Shown: positions 41,049 to 49,692 of the stretch, piece by piece | Position numbering within the stretch: position 1 is the stretch's first letter | How the letters are laid out: every line of letters starts with the position of its first letter | DNA from: an uncultured Anaerolineae bacterium | GTDB lineage: Bacteria > Chloroflexota > Anaerolineae > Aggregatilineales > UBA2796 | NCBI GenBank assembly: GCA_938005675.1 | Contig: CALKXH010000046.1 | Coordinates: 1 to 53,092 of the forward strand | Reading direction: 5' to 3' | Length of the DNA: 53,092 bases | Program-made: the position numbers and the translations under genes | The notes under the pieces: generated by a model | The model's database searches: none | Seen by the model: only the letters and a program-made list of their open reading frames with translations | Told to the model about the DNA's origin: nothing

Positions 41049-42026
41049 ATGGATAAGCCGCCCGTTGAGTACCGCTGGGCGCTAGACGCCGCTGATCGCC
41101 CCGTGCCGATCACGTTGGCGCGGCGCGGCGAACGCTACACATGCCCGCTCTGCCGCAAAGAGATGGTCGCGCGGCTTGGCGCGCAACTGCAGCATCACTT
41201 CAGCCATCTTGAGGCGAACGACTGCGACTCAGAGTCGGTCAGCCTCGCTGCGCTGCGCCGTTGGCTCGCCCTGAACTTCGATCAGGCGCTCAACGAGCGG
41301 CGCGCCCTTCCGTTCACGTGGCAATGCAGCCTGTGCAACGGGACGCACACCCAGAATCTGCTCGAAGGCGTCTCGCACGTGCTAGAAGACCTGCTCAACG
41401 CGCCTGAGAGCCCGGATGTGCGCCTGACCGATGCGCAAGGCGACCCACGCGCAATGTTTTACCTCTTGGGCAGGGACGCGCCCGTGCCCGAAAGCCTGCA
41501 GGACGCCGTCGGACAGGGACGTTTCGCTTTCGCGCTCTCGGCGGCGCTGCTGCCCGCATCGGATGACTTGGCGGCGTTTCTGGCGAGTCTCCAGCCCTTC
41601 GCCGCGCCTTGTCCGATCTGGGATCAGGCTGAAGTAGTGCGCCAGCCTGAGCGTCTGCGCCGCCTGCTGATCAACCTCGCCAATCGCCCGCCGCACTACT
41701 TCTTCGCCGCCGTCGAGACGGTCGATGATCTAGTGGATGTGGTGCGGATCGGGCGCTATAAGGTCTGGGCAGCGTTGCCGTTCTGGTTGCGCGCCGTCGG
41801 CGGGACGCTCAACCGCCTCTCGCCTGAGGTTGAGATTTTCATACAAAACTGGGATCAGCCCGACGATGGGACAATCTACCTATATTATGTTAGAATTAGA
41901 GAGACGCGAGCCATTGCGCTGCGCCGCTACCCGCTGCACAGCGCGCCGAGCCTTCACGTAGATGATCGGTATCGCCTGTTGCGCTTCACTGCCCTCGACA
42001 TGGCGCGCGAACTCGTCTCGAACTAG
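41049..42026 (+). CDS. CoiA-like zinc-binding protein
   Basis: A 325-residue soluble protein. The N-terminus has YTCPLCRKEMVARLGAQLQ followed by HHFSH (about 30-52), the CPxC...HFxH zinc module found at the start of competence protein CoiA and related proteins that handle foreign DNA. A second CxxC (WQCSLCNGTH, about 91-100) may bind another metal. I do not see the nuclease motifs of full CoiA in the rest, which is mostly alpha/beta with no clear family. It lies 27 nt before the Suv3-like helicase gene on the same strand, so a shared pathway is likely. Confidence 0.7.
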   Translation: MDKPPVEYRWALDAADRPVPITLARRGERYTCPLCRKEMVARLGAQLQHHFSHLEANDCDSESVSLAALRRWLALNFDQALNERRALPFTWQCSLCNGTHTQNLLEGVSHVLEDLLNAPESPDVRLTDAQGDPRAMFYLLGRDAPVPESLQDAVGQGRFAFALSAALLPASDDLAAFLASLQPFAAPCPIWDQAEVVRQPERLRRLLINLANRPPHYFFAAVETVDDLVDVVRIGRYKVWAALPFWLRAVGGTLNRLSPEVEIFIQNWDQPDDGTIYLYYVRIRETRAIALRRYPLHSAPSLHVDDRYRLLRFTALDMARELVSN

Positions 42027-42053
42027 CGGTTGTGCCATAATTTCTGAGTCGCC

Positions 42054-44936
42054 ATGCCTAAATCGCCCCTTGCTTCGCGCGTGCTGAATGCCCGCGCCCT
42101 GATCGCGTTGATTCAAGCCACGCCCGAAGGCTTTTTCCACGTCAACCACCTGAAAGATGAGCGTCTGGGCATCGGTGAGCGGTCTATCGCCATCGAAGGC
42201 GCCTTGCGCGAAGGTGCCATCGCCCGCGAAGGCGACTATCTCTACGATCCGCAGCGGCTGAGCGTGGAGCAAGTGCGCCACTTCTCGCGCTTTTACGATG
42301 GCGCTCTGCCCGTGCTGAAAAACGACGGCACGCCTGCCGTCCGCCCGCTGCGCGAACGTTTTGAGCAGCGCGAGCCGCGCCTTGACGTGCTGGGGATGCC
42401 CGAATGCCGCCAACTGCTAGAGCGCTTCGAAGGCACGCTCGGCTACTTGCCGATCAGCGAGCTGTGCCGCACGCCCAATGAGGAAGTCGCCGCGCGCTTG
42501 CTGCTCTCCGCCAACTTGCTCAAGCAAATGGACGACTACCTCTTCGATCCGCTGCGCATCACGCGCCCAAGCCTAGAGGCGATCTTCGAGCGCCATCACT
42601 GGCAGCAAATCCGTCAGGAGCTGCTGGCGCTCGTGGCGGCTTGCCCCGCCCAGACCATCCTGCGCCCCGACTTGGTGGAGCGCTACGGCATGAAGACCGT
42701 CCAGCGCGCCATCGAGAGCGGCGATTTAGTGCCGTTCACCGTCAAAGCGCCGCTCGGCGAGACGGTCTGGTTGCGCCTCGCCGATGCCGATCCGCAAGCG
42801 GCTCTGGCGGCTGCGGAGGCGGCAGTTCTGCCCAAAGATGAAGATTGGCAGGCGGCGCTCGACCTGTGCGGCGAGGTGCTGCGCCAACCCGACCGCGACG
42901 GCGAGACGCGCCGCGAGAAAGTCCTCGCCCGCTCTTATTCGCTCTCCGCCGCCTCCAAAAAGCTCGGCATTCGGGTCGAGACGCTCCAAAATGCCATCGG
43001 CGCGCGCCTGATCGAGGCGTTCGTCGATCCCGACGGGCAGACTCGCCTGAGCGCCGCCCAAGTCAACGCCATTCAGCGCGATCCTGCCCTGTTCCAGTCG
43101 GTTGAGGATCAAGAGATCGTCCCCGTGCGCGACCTGCTGCTCGTGGTCAGCGGGCAAGCCGAGCGCGAGAGCCTGCTGCGCGAGGCGCTGCGCAAATGGC
43201 GTAAAGACTCCGCCAGCCGAGTCCGTTGGGGCAAGGTGCGCGAGCTGCTGTGGGAAGAGCCGATCAGCCTGCAGCGCTTCCGTGAGCAACTGCGCGCAGC
43301 CCGCAATCGCTGGCAAGCGCAGCAAACCGAACAGCGCCGCCTCGAGCAAGCTCATCGCAGCGAAGAGCGCCGCCAACACGAGGAGCTGCGCGCCCGCCTC
43401 CTAGCCGCCTTCCCCACGTGGCAACACGACGGGCGCGCTGATCAGCTGGTGCAGCTGCACGTCGGACCGACCAACAGCGGCAAGACCCATCAGGCGCTCC
43501 AAGCGCTCAGCGCGGCGGGGACGGGCTGGTATCTAGCGCCGCTGCGCCTGCTGGCTTTCGAGGTCTTTGATCGCCTGAATCGGGACGGCGTGCGCTGCAA
43601 TTTGCTGACTGGCGAGGAGCATATCGAGGTCGAAGGCGCGACCATCACGGCGGCGACCATCGAGATGTTCAATCCGCAGCGCAGCGGCGCCTGCGTGGTG
43701 ATCGACGAGGCGCACATGTTGGCTGATCCCGACCGCGGCTGGGCGTGGACGCGCGCCCTGATGGAGTGCCGCGCGCCCGAAATTCGCGTGATCGCCCCGC
43801 CCTTCGCCCGCGCCCTCATCGAGCGCCTGACCGCCGCCGCCCTGATCCCGACTCAAGTCGTTCAGCACGAGCGCCTGACGCCTTTACAAGTCGCCGATCA
43901 GGTCTGGGCGCTAGACGAGCTGCCGCCGCGCACAATCTTGGTGGCGTTCTCGCGTCGGATGGTCTTGCGCCTGAAAACTGAGCTGGAGCGCCATCGGCGG
44001 CGCGTCTCGGTCATTTACGGCAACTTGCCTCCAGAGGTGCGCCGCAAGCAAGCCGACCGCTTCGCTGAGGGCGTGACGGAAATTTGCGTCGCCACGGATG
44101 CGGTCGGCATGGGCTTGAACCTGCCCGCCGACTACGTCTGCTTCTTCGAGCTGGAGAAATTCGATGGTCACGCAGTGCGCCCGCTGAACGCTCAGGAAGT
44201 CCATCAGATCGCCGGTCGGGCGGGGCGCTACGGACTCTCACAGGCGGGCGTGGTCGGCGCGACCACGCGCCTGAACCTGAAAGCGCTGCGCCGCCTGATG
44301 GAGACGATCCCCGCCGAGCTGGCGCGCGCCCGCGTGGCGCCCGCCCTTGAAGACCTTGAGCTGATCCCCGGCAACCTAGCCCGCCGCTTGGCGCGTTGGC
44401 GCGAGCTGCAGTCCATCCCCGACTCGCTGCGCGATGTGATCGAGCCCGCCGACATCGACGAGCGCATCGCCCTCGCCGCCATGCTCAGCGACCGCGAGCT
44501 TGAGCAGCTCGGTTTGGCAGTCGCTCTTCAGCTGGTCAACGCGCCCACCCGCGAGAGCAGCCGTGAGTACTGGTACGCCTGCGCGCGCGCCATTTTGAGC
44601 CAGCAGCCTATGCCGTTGCCCAGCGAGCCGCCTCTGAGCATCGAAGACGAGCGCGACCTAGAAGCCACTGAGCAAGCCATCAGCTGCGCCGATATCTACC
44701 TGTGGTTGGCGTGCCGCCCCGAATTCACTGAGTTCGCGCCCGACGAGCCGTGGTTGCGCGCCCTGCGCGCTGAGTGGTCGATGAGCATCGATGCCGCCCT
44801 GCTGCGCCGCTTGGATACCGCCAGCCGCTGCATCAATTGCCGTCGCAGGCTGCCTCTGGATCATCGCTACGCACTTTGCGACGCCTGTTATGCCAGCAAT
44901 CGAGTCCGTTGGCGTTCAGAGAGAGCTTTCCGATGA
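42054..44936 (+). CDS. Suv3-like DExH helicase with N-terminal modules and C-terminal zinc ribbon
   Basis: A 960-residue superfamily 2 helicase. The motor (about 465-790) follows the Suv3 pattern: VGPTNSGKTHQAL (Walker A 471-478), LAPLRLLAFEV, ATIEM, VIDEAHML (DEAH 551-554), CVATDAVGMGLNLPAD and IAGRAGRYG. Suv3 is the RNA helicase of the mitochondrial degradosome. The first 460 residues hold repeated winged-helix-like stretches and a Gln/Arg-rich coiled coil (about 405-450). The tail has CINC (926-929) and CDAC (942-945), a zinc ribbon. It probably unwinds RNA or RNA-DNA hybrids. ATGA overlap joins it to the SCO1 gene. Confidence 0.88.
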   Translation: MPKSPLASRVLNARALIALIQATPEGFFHVNHLKDERLGIGERSIAIEGALREGAIAREGDYLYDPQRLSVEQVRHFSRFYDGALPVLKNDGTPAVRPLRERFEQREPRLDVLGMPECRQLLERFEGTLGYLPISELCRTPNEEVAARLLLSANLLKQMDDYLFDPLRITRPSLEAIFERHHWQQIRQELLALVAACPAQTILRPDLVERYGMKTVQRAIESGDLVPFTVKAPLGETVWLRLADADPQAALAAAEAAVLPKDEDWQAALDLCGEVLRQPDRDGETRREKVLARSYSLSAASKKLGIRVETLQNAIGARLIEAFVDPDGQTRLSAAQVNAIQRDPALFQSVEDQEIVPVRDLLLVVSGQAERESLLREALRKWRKDSASRVRWGKVRELLWEEPISLQRFREQLRAARNRWQAQQTEQRRLEQAHRSEERRQHEELRARLLAAFPTWQHDGRADQLVQLHVGPTNSGKTHQALQALSAAGTGWYLAPLRLLAFEVFDRLNRDGVRCNLLTGEEHIEVEGATITAATIEMFNPQRSGACVVIDEAHMLADPDRGWAWTRALMECRAPEIRVIAPPFARALIERLTAAALIPTQVVQHERLTPLQVADQVWALDELPPRTILVAFSRRMVLRLKTELERHRRRVSVIYGNLPPEVRRKQADRFAEGVTEICVATDAVGMGLNLPADYVCFFELEKFDGHAVRPLNAQEVHQIAGRAGRYGLSQAGVVGATTRLNLKALRRLMETIPAELARARVAPALEDLELIPGNLARRLARWRELQSIPDSLRDVIEPADIDERIALAAMLSDRELEQLGLAVALQLVNAPTRESSREYWYACARAILSQQPMPLPSEPPLSIEDERDLEATEQAISCADIYLWLACRPEFTEFAPDEPWLRALRAEWSMSIDAALLRRLDTASRCINCRRRLPLDHRYALCDACYASNRVRWRSERAFR

Positions 44937-45544
44937 GAGTCACGTCCCTTTTGCTATGCTTTGCCGTGCTGCTGAGCGCGTGCGCGCCCGCCGCAGCGCC
45001 CACGCCCACTACGCCCGCCACGCCATTGCCCGAAGGCGTCCGCCCGCTCGATCCACCCGTCAAACTACCCGACTTCAAGCTGACCGATCAGCGCAACCAG
45101 CCCTTCACGCGCCAAAACTTCACCGACCGCTGGACGGTGATGAGCTTCGGCTACACGCACTGCCCCGACGTCTGCCCGATCACGCTCGCCAACTTCACCC
45201 TGACCAAGCGGGCGCTCGGCGATCAGAGGGATCGGGTCACCTTCATCTTTGTCAGCGTGGATGGCGCGCGCGATACGCCCGAAGTGCTGGGCAGATACCT
45301 CGCCAACTTCGATGCGGCTTTCATCGGCTTGACGGGCGATGAGATGGCGATCCGCCCGGTGACGCAAGCCTTCGGCGTGCGCTATGAGGTCGTCAAGCCG
45401 GAAGGCACGCAGGCGGAGTACCTGATCAATCACACCGCCTCGTCTTTTCTGGTCAATCCGAGAGGCGAGTTGGTGCGCATCTATAGCTACGGCACTGATC
45501 CTGAAGTGGTCGCCGCCGATCTGAAGACTCTGCTCACGAACTAG
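44933..45544 (+). CDS. SCO1/SenC-type copper chaperone lipoprotein
   Basis: A 203-residue lipoprotein: signal peptide with lipobox LLSAC (Cys17), Thr/Pro linker, then a thioredoxin fold. The copper ligands of SCO1 are present: THCPDVCP (C77, C81) and H167 in INHTASSF. SCO1 delivers copper to the CuA centre of cytochrome oxidase. No oxidase genes are in the window. ATG overlaps the helicase stop as ATGA; a longer ORF start lies inside the helicase and is an artefact. The 3' end overlaps recJ by 11 bp. Confidence 0.92.
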   Translation: MRVTSLLLCFAVLLSACAPAAAPTPTTPATPLPEGVRPLDPPVKLPDFKLTDQRNQPFTRQNFTDRWTVMSFGYTHCPDVCPITLANFTLTKRALGDQRDRVTFIFVSVDGARDTPEVLGRYLANFDAAFIGLTGDEMAIRPVTQAFGVRYEVVKPEGTQAEYLINHTASSFLVNPRGELVRIYSYGTDPEVVAADLKTLLTN

Positions 45545-47876
45545 GCTGCTTGAGCAGCGTCTTGAGCGGCATCAGGCGGAAGTAGCGCCGAAACGCCTCC
45601 ATCTCCTCGTAGGCGGTTTGCAGACGCGCTAAGCGCGCGCTCGATTCGGCGCGCTCAGCCTGATGCGCCGCCTGTGGCACGCTCAGGTGCACGGTCTGCG
45701 AGGCATCTTCGCTGTAGCTGATCTGCCCTTCGGCGGCGAGGAACGCCAACGCCTTGCGCACGAAGTCCGCGCTGGCTGCCGTCGCACCGCAGAGCGCCTC
45801 AAGGCTCACGACCCCGTCAAAGTGTGCGAGGGCGTTCTTCAGGGCGAGGGTCAGTTGGCGCAAGAGGTCTTCAAAGCGGGCGAGGGGCGGCGGCGCGCCG
45901 ATCACATGCACAATTTGTGGGTCAGCAGCCTCTAGCGCCTTGCGCAGCGTCTCAAGATCGGGCGGCGCTGTGAGGATGATCAAAGTCGGGCAGGCGCGCA
46001 GCTCGGCGCGGCGGCGGAAGTGCGGAAAATCGCCGCGCGGATACGCCTCCGCCCAGATTTGCGCCTCAGGCGCTTCGGCGAGGAGCGCCTCAAGGCGCGC
46101 CATCGGATCGGGATCGCGCCGCCAATCCTGCCAAGTCAGGGCGCTCTCGCCCTCCTCGCTCTCAAGGCTGATCGGGGCGTGCAGCTGCAAGCCGACCAGC
46201 ACCGCCTCCAGATCGCCGCGCAAATCCGTGCTGAGCGTATAGGCGGCGTCAAAACGACCTTCGGGGACAGGCAGCTCGGCGCCGCGCCAGACGATCAGCG
46301 GCAAGGCGACTCCGTTCTCATCCTCAACCACGATGCGCAAGTGATCGTTTTGGCGTCCGAAAGTGGCGGCGTGGCTGACATGCAAGTTGAAGGTCGCCAG
46401 CACGACGGGCGGATTGCCCTCGCCGAAGGGCGCCAGCCGATTCAAGCGACTCACGAGGTCAAGATCGAGGTCGGAGAGGCTGCAGAGAGCATCGATAGCC
46501 AGCGGGAGCGGCTCGCTCGCCTCCGGGCGCTGACTGAGCAAGGCGCGCGTGAGGCGCTTGCGCAAAGCGGGCACATCCTGCGCCCTGAGCGAGAGTCCGA
46601 CGGCGCGGCGATGCCCGCCGAAGCTGCGCAGCAGATCGGCGGCTTGGGCGAGCGCGGCGTAGATATCCAACTCGCCGAAGGTGCGCCCCGAGCCGCTGAC
46701 GATCTCGCCGCCGCCGCCCAACAGCACAGCGGGACGTCCATAGCGTTCGGCGAGGCTGTTCGCCACGGCGCCCAACACGCCGATCTGCCACTCAGGCTGA
46801 TGCAGGACGATTGCCGCCTCGTTCAGCAAGCTCCGATCCGCCTCCAGCATGGCGTGAGCGGCGGCTTCAATCTGGCGGGAGAGCAGCCGCCGCTCGGCAT
46901 TCAAGCGCTCTAGCTCCTGAGCGATCAGGGCGGCGCGCGGACGGTCGCGGGTGATGAGCAGCTCGACGGCGAGGTTGGCGTCGCCCATGCGCCCGACCGC
47001 GTTCAGGCGCGGACCGAGCGTGAAGGCGACTCGCTCCGCCGTGAGCTGCTCCGACGGCAGACCCGTCACTTGTAAGAGCGCCTCCACGCCGACCCGCCCC
47101 GCTTGGCGTAAGCGATCCATGCCTAACTGCAGCAGGTAGCGCGTATCGCCGACTTGCTCCGCCACATCGCAGACGATGCCGAGCGCTACCAGATCGAGCA
47201 GGCTGCTCAGATGGCGCGTCTGCTCAAAAGTGACGAAGAGGTGCTGCATCAGCTTGAAAGCGACCCCGACGCCCGGCAAAGTCCGCAGGGGATGCTCAGG
47301 CGGCAAGCGCTTGGGGTTGACAATCGCCTGCGCTGGAGGCAAGTGATCGGGCAATTCGTGATGGTCGGTGATGACGACGGGCAAGCCGAGTCGCTGAGCT
47401 GCTTCGATGGCGCGCTGCTCGCTGATGCCGGTATCGCAGGTGAGCAGCGCATCGGGCTGATGCTGGGCGATCAGCGCTTGCAGACGCTCTGCCTTGATCC
47501 CGTGCGACTCAGTGGCGCGTTGCGGCACGTAGTAGGAGACCTGCGCGCCCAGCCGCCGCAGCCCCTCCACCAGGAGCGCCGTTGCCGTCTGCCCGTCGAC
47601 GTCGAAGTCGCCCCAGATCAGGATTTTGCCCTTTTGCGCCACAACCTGCGCCAAGATATCAGAGGCGCGCGGCAGATCGGGCAGCGCCTCAGGCAAGGCG
47701 GGCGTGTAAAAGTCGGGATCGAGGAAGGCGCGCATGGCGCGCGGCTCTTGCACGCCGCGTCTGCTCAGAATCGCGGCGATCAGCTCGTCTGAGCCACAAG
47801 CCTCCAGAGCGTCGGCGGGGAGGTGCGGCTCAGCTTCGGGCAGCAGCCAGCGTCGGACTGCCAATGGATGCGTCAT
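45534..47876 (-). CDS. recJ: Single-stranded-DNA exonuclease RecJ
   Basis: A 780-residue DHH-family nuclease degrading ssDNA 5'-3' in recombination and mismatch repair. Motifs: WGDFDVDGQTATALL (D90, D92, D94), LTCDTGIS (D148), ITDHHELP (DHH 171-173), LVALGIVCDVAEQVGDTR and the DHHA1 segment SFGGHRRAVGLSL. The C-terminal 200 residues, with a RecO-binding-like region, are longer than in small RecJ proteins. ATG overlaps the upstream Helicase_C_3 stop by 4 nt (ATGA), so the two are coexpressed. Confidence 0.95.
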   Translation of the reverse strand: MTHPLAVRRWLLPEAEPHLPADALEACGSDELIAAILSRRGVQEPRAMRAFLDPDFYTPALPEALPDLPRASDILAQVVAQKGKILIWGDFDVDGQTATALLVEGLRRLGAQVSYYVPQRATESHGIKAERLQALIAQHQPDALLTCDTGISEQRAIEAAQRLGLPVVITDHHELPDHLPPAQAIVNPKRLPPEHPLRTLPGVGVAFKLMQHLFVTFEQTRHLSSLLDLVALGIVCDVAEQVGDTRYLLQLGMDRLRQAGRVGVEALLQVTGLPSEQLTAERVAFTLGPRLNAVGRMGDANLAVELLITRDRPRAALIAQELERLNAERRLLSRQIEAAAHAMLEADRSLLNEAAIVLHQPEWQIGVLGAVANSLAERYGRPAVLLGGGGEIVSGSGRTFGELDIYAALAQAADLLRSFGGHRRAVGLSLRAQDVPALRKRLTRALLSQRPEASEPLPLAIDALCSLSDLDLDLVSRLNRLAPFGEGNPPVVLATFNLHVSHAATFGRQNDHLRIVVEDENGVALPLIVWRGAELPVPEGRFDAAYTLSTDLRGDLEAVLVGLQLHAPISLESEEGESALTWQDWRRDPDPMARLEALLAEAPEAQIWAEAYPRGDFPHFRRRAELRACPTLIILTAPPDLETLRKALEAADPQIVHVIGAPPPLARFEDLLRQLTLALKNALAHFDGVVSLEALCGATAASADFVRKALAFLAAEGQISYSEDASQTVHLSVPQAAHQAERAESSARLARLQTAYEEMEAFRRYFRLMPLKTLLKQPSS

Positions 47877-49576
47877 TCGGCGCCGCTGACCTCCACCTGC
47901 AGATTGTTCTCGCGCAGCGCCTTGATCAGCGCCTCGCGCTGATCGGCGCGCACCACGACGGCTTGTGGACCCAGCCGCGCGCCCAGAAAGCGGCGCACTT
48001 TGGGCAGCTCGAAGAGCCTATCGAGGATCGCCTCGCTGGGCAGCCGCAAGACCCACAACTGCTCTAGCTTGGCGGTTTGCGCTTGAGCAGTTGCCCACGT
48101 CTGGAGCTGCTGAATGACGCTGGTCGGCACTTTATCGCCAGTGACTCGCCGCAAAAAGGTGACGATCTGCTCGGCGCGCACGCCCTGCTGCTGAGCGCGC
48201 GCCAGACTCTCAGGCGTGATCAGGTACTGATAGCCCTCCGCTGAGGAGACGCCGCCGATCCAGTTGGTGAAGCGCGCCAGCTGAAAGCGCTCGTAGCGAT
48301 TGGTGGCGCGCATGGCGCGGCACGTGCCGTCGGCGTCCACTGTGATGGGCTTGCCTTCAGTCGGGGCGTTGGGCGGCGGATTGGGAGGCCACTCGCTCAT
48401 GCCGACGAGAGCGCGCCCGTAGGGGGTCAGGCGGCAGACCGCGCCGTTCTCGGCGATGTCGATCAAGCCGAGCCAATGCATCGGAGCGGTCAGGATGAAG
48501 CGCAAGAGCGCGCCGTCCACGGCGTGCCAATGCTCAAAGCCGCGCAGATACTTGTTGGTCTTGGCGTCGCGGATGTACCAGCTGTCATAGTCGCCATCCG
48601 GACGCATGAAGTCGGGTTCTTCCTCGTGGATGCTCTCGATCAGCTCATCGAGCGTCCACCAGCCGTTGGGCGGGACGATCTCAAGGTAATTGCAGATGGC
48701 TTGGCGCGCCAAGAGCGGATCGTTTTGCCACGTGCCTGTGCGCTCGACCTTCAGCGTGGGCACGTACAGCAGTTCGTTGAAGCGACGGCTGCGCTGCCAG
48801 CCTTCGGCGAGGGCGCGCACTTGGGCGGGACGGGGCGAATCGAGCCACGCGCGCGCTGCAGCGGGCATCGGCTTGATGTTCTCGCCCTCCAGCGCGGCGA
48901 TGCCCGTATCGAGGGCGAGGCTGACGATCAGCGCCACGCGCGCCGCATCTACCTTGCCGATGAAATACGGCTCTAGCGCCAAGCGCACTTCATCCGAGAG
49001 CGAGTCATTGACCAGCGGCACGGCTTCGATGTAGCAAGCGACCAGAAAGGTCGTCAGATCGTCCACCAGCGAGGTATCCGCCGTGCGAATGCCTTGCGGC
49101 TCCGCTAGACTGGGCAGCGCTCTGCTCTGCTGGGCGGGCGCGCTCAGATCGTAGCCCGTCTTCTCGCTCGGCAAAAGCGCCGCCAAATCGCTCGGCACGT
49201 AGACGAGCGCTTGTCCGCCGCCGTAAGCGATCAAGCCCGTGTAGTAGAGCGCCTCGGCGTGGCTGGCGGGCTGCAGGTAAGGCTTCTCCCGAACTAGACG
49301 GTCAACGCCCATCGGGCGCACCTCGCCGGCGATGCGTTTGAACATCAGGGCGGGCATCTTGCGCTCAGGGGCGCCCAGCAAGGTCTGCAGAGCGCCGCGC
49401 TGCTCGTCGCTCAGGCGCGCCCAGATCGCCGCCGCCCGCTCGCGGTCGAGCATCGCTTTGCTGAGCATCTCCACGGCGCCCTTGAAGCTGCGCGGCAATT
49501 CAACGTCCCAGCGGTTGGCGATGACGCGCAAGAGCTCTAGATCGTACTCGGCGAGGGTCTGTGCTAAGGTCTGCAT
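47873..49576 (-). CDS. Helicase_C_3/XPB-like protein without helicase motor
   Basis: A 567-residue protein related to the non-motor part of XPB/Ssl2-like bacterial proteins (Helicase_C_3 family). Winged-helix-like segments are at the start (about 10-80) and a C-terminal region (about 440-567) has YQYLITPESLARAQQQ, TFLRRVTGDKVPTSVIQQL, LRLPSEAILDRL and FLGARLGPQAVVV. There is no Walker A or DEAD box. It may be a DNA-binding adaptor. The start is set by a promoter 6 nt upstream; an ORF extension of 26 codons lies across that promoter. It is coupled to recJ. Confidence 0.8.
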   Translation of the reverse strand: MQTLAQTLAEYDLELLRVIANRWDVELPRSFKGAVEMLSKAMLDRERAAAIWARLSDEQRGALQTLLGAPERKMPALMFKRIAGEVRPMGVDRLVREKPYLQPASHAEALYYTGLIAYGGGQALVYVPSDLAALLPSEKTGYDLSAPAQQSRALPSLAEPQGIRTADTSLVDDLTTFLVACYIEAVPLVNDSLSDEVRLALEPYFIGKVDAARVALIVSLALDTGIAALEGENIKPMPAAARAWLDSPRPAQVRALAEGWQRSRRFNELLYVPTLKVERTGTWQNDPLLARQAICNYLEIVPPNGWWTLDELIESIHEEEPDFMRPDGDYDSWYIRDAKTNKYLRGFEHWHAVDGALLRFILTAPMHWLGLIDIAENGAVCRLTPYGRALVGMSEWPPNPPPNAPTEGKPITVDADGTCRAMRATNRYERFQLARFTNWIGGVSSAEGYQYLITPESLARAQQQGVRAEQIVTFLRRVTGDKVPTSVIQQLQTWATAQAQTAKLEQLWVLRLPSEAILDRLFELPKVRRFLGARLGPQAVVVRADQREALIKALRENNLQVEVSGAE

Positions 49577-49582
49577 AGCACA

Positions 49583-49612
49583 AGTGTACCACAACTTGCG
49601 TAGTGAGAGCAA
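49583..49612 (-). promoter_or_regulatory. Promoter of the Helicase_C_3-recJ pair, probably leaderless
   Basis: On the minus strand TTGCTC (49607-49612), an 18-bp spacer and TACACT (49583-49588). Six nt lie between the -10 box and ATG at 49576, the same spacing as for yvcK, so the mRNA probably starts at the ATG. Confidence 0.5.
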
Positions 49613-49638
49613 GCTATGCCGCAATTCGCCGCCAAGTC

Positions 49639-49667
49639 TTGACCGAAAGTCCATCTGCGCACATACT
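49639..49667 (+). promoter_or_regulatory. Candidate promoter of the TPR gene
   Basis: TTGACC (49639-49644), a 17-bp spacer and CATACT (49662-49667). An alternative -10, TAGAAT at 49673-49678, lacks a matching -35 box. Confidence 0.35.
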
Positions 49668-49692
49668 TTTAGTAGAATTTACGTAGCGCAAA

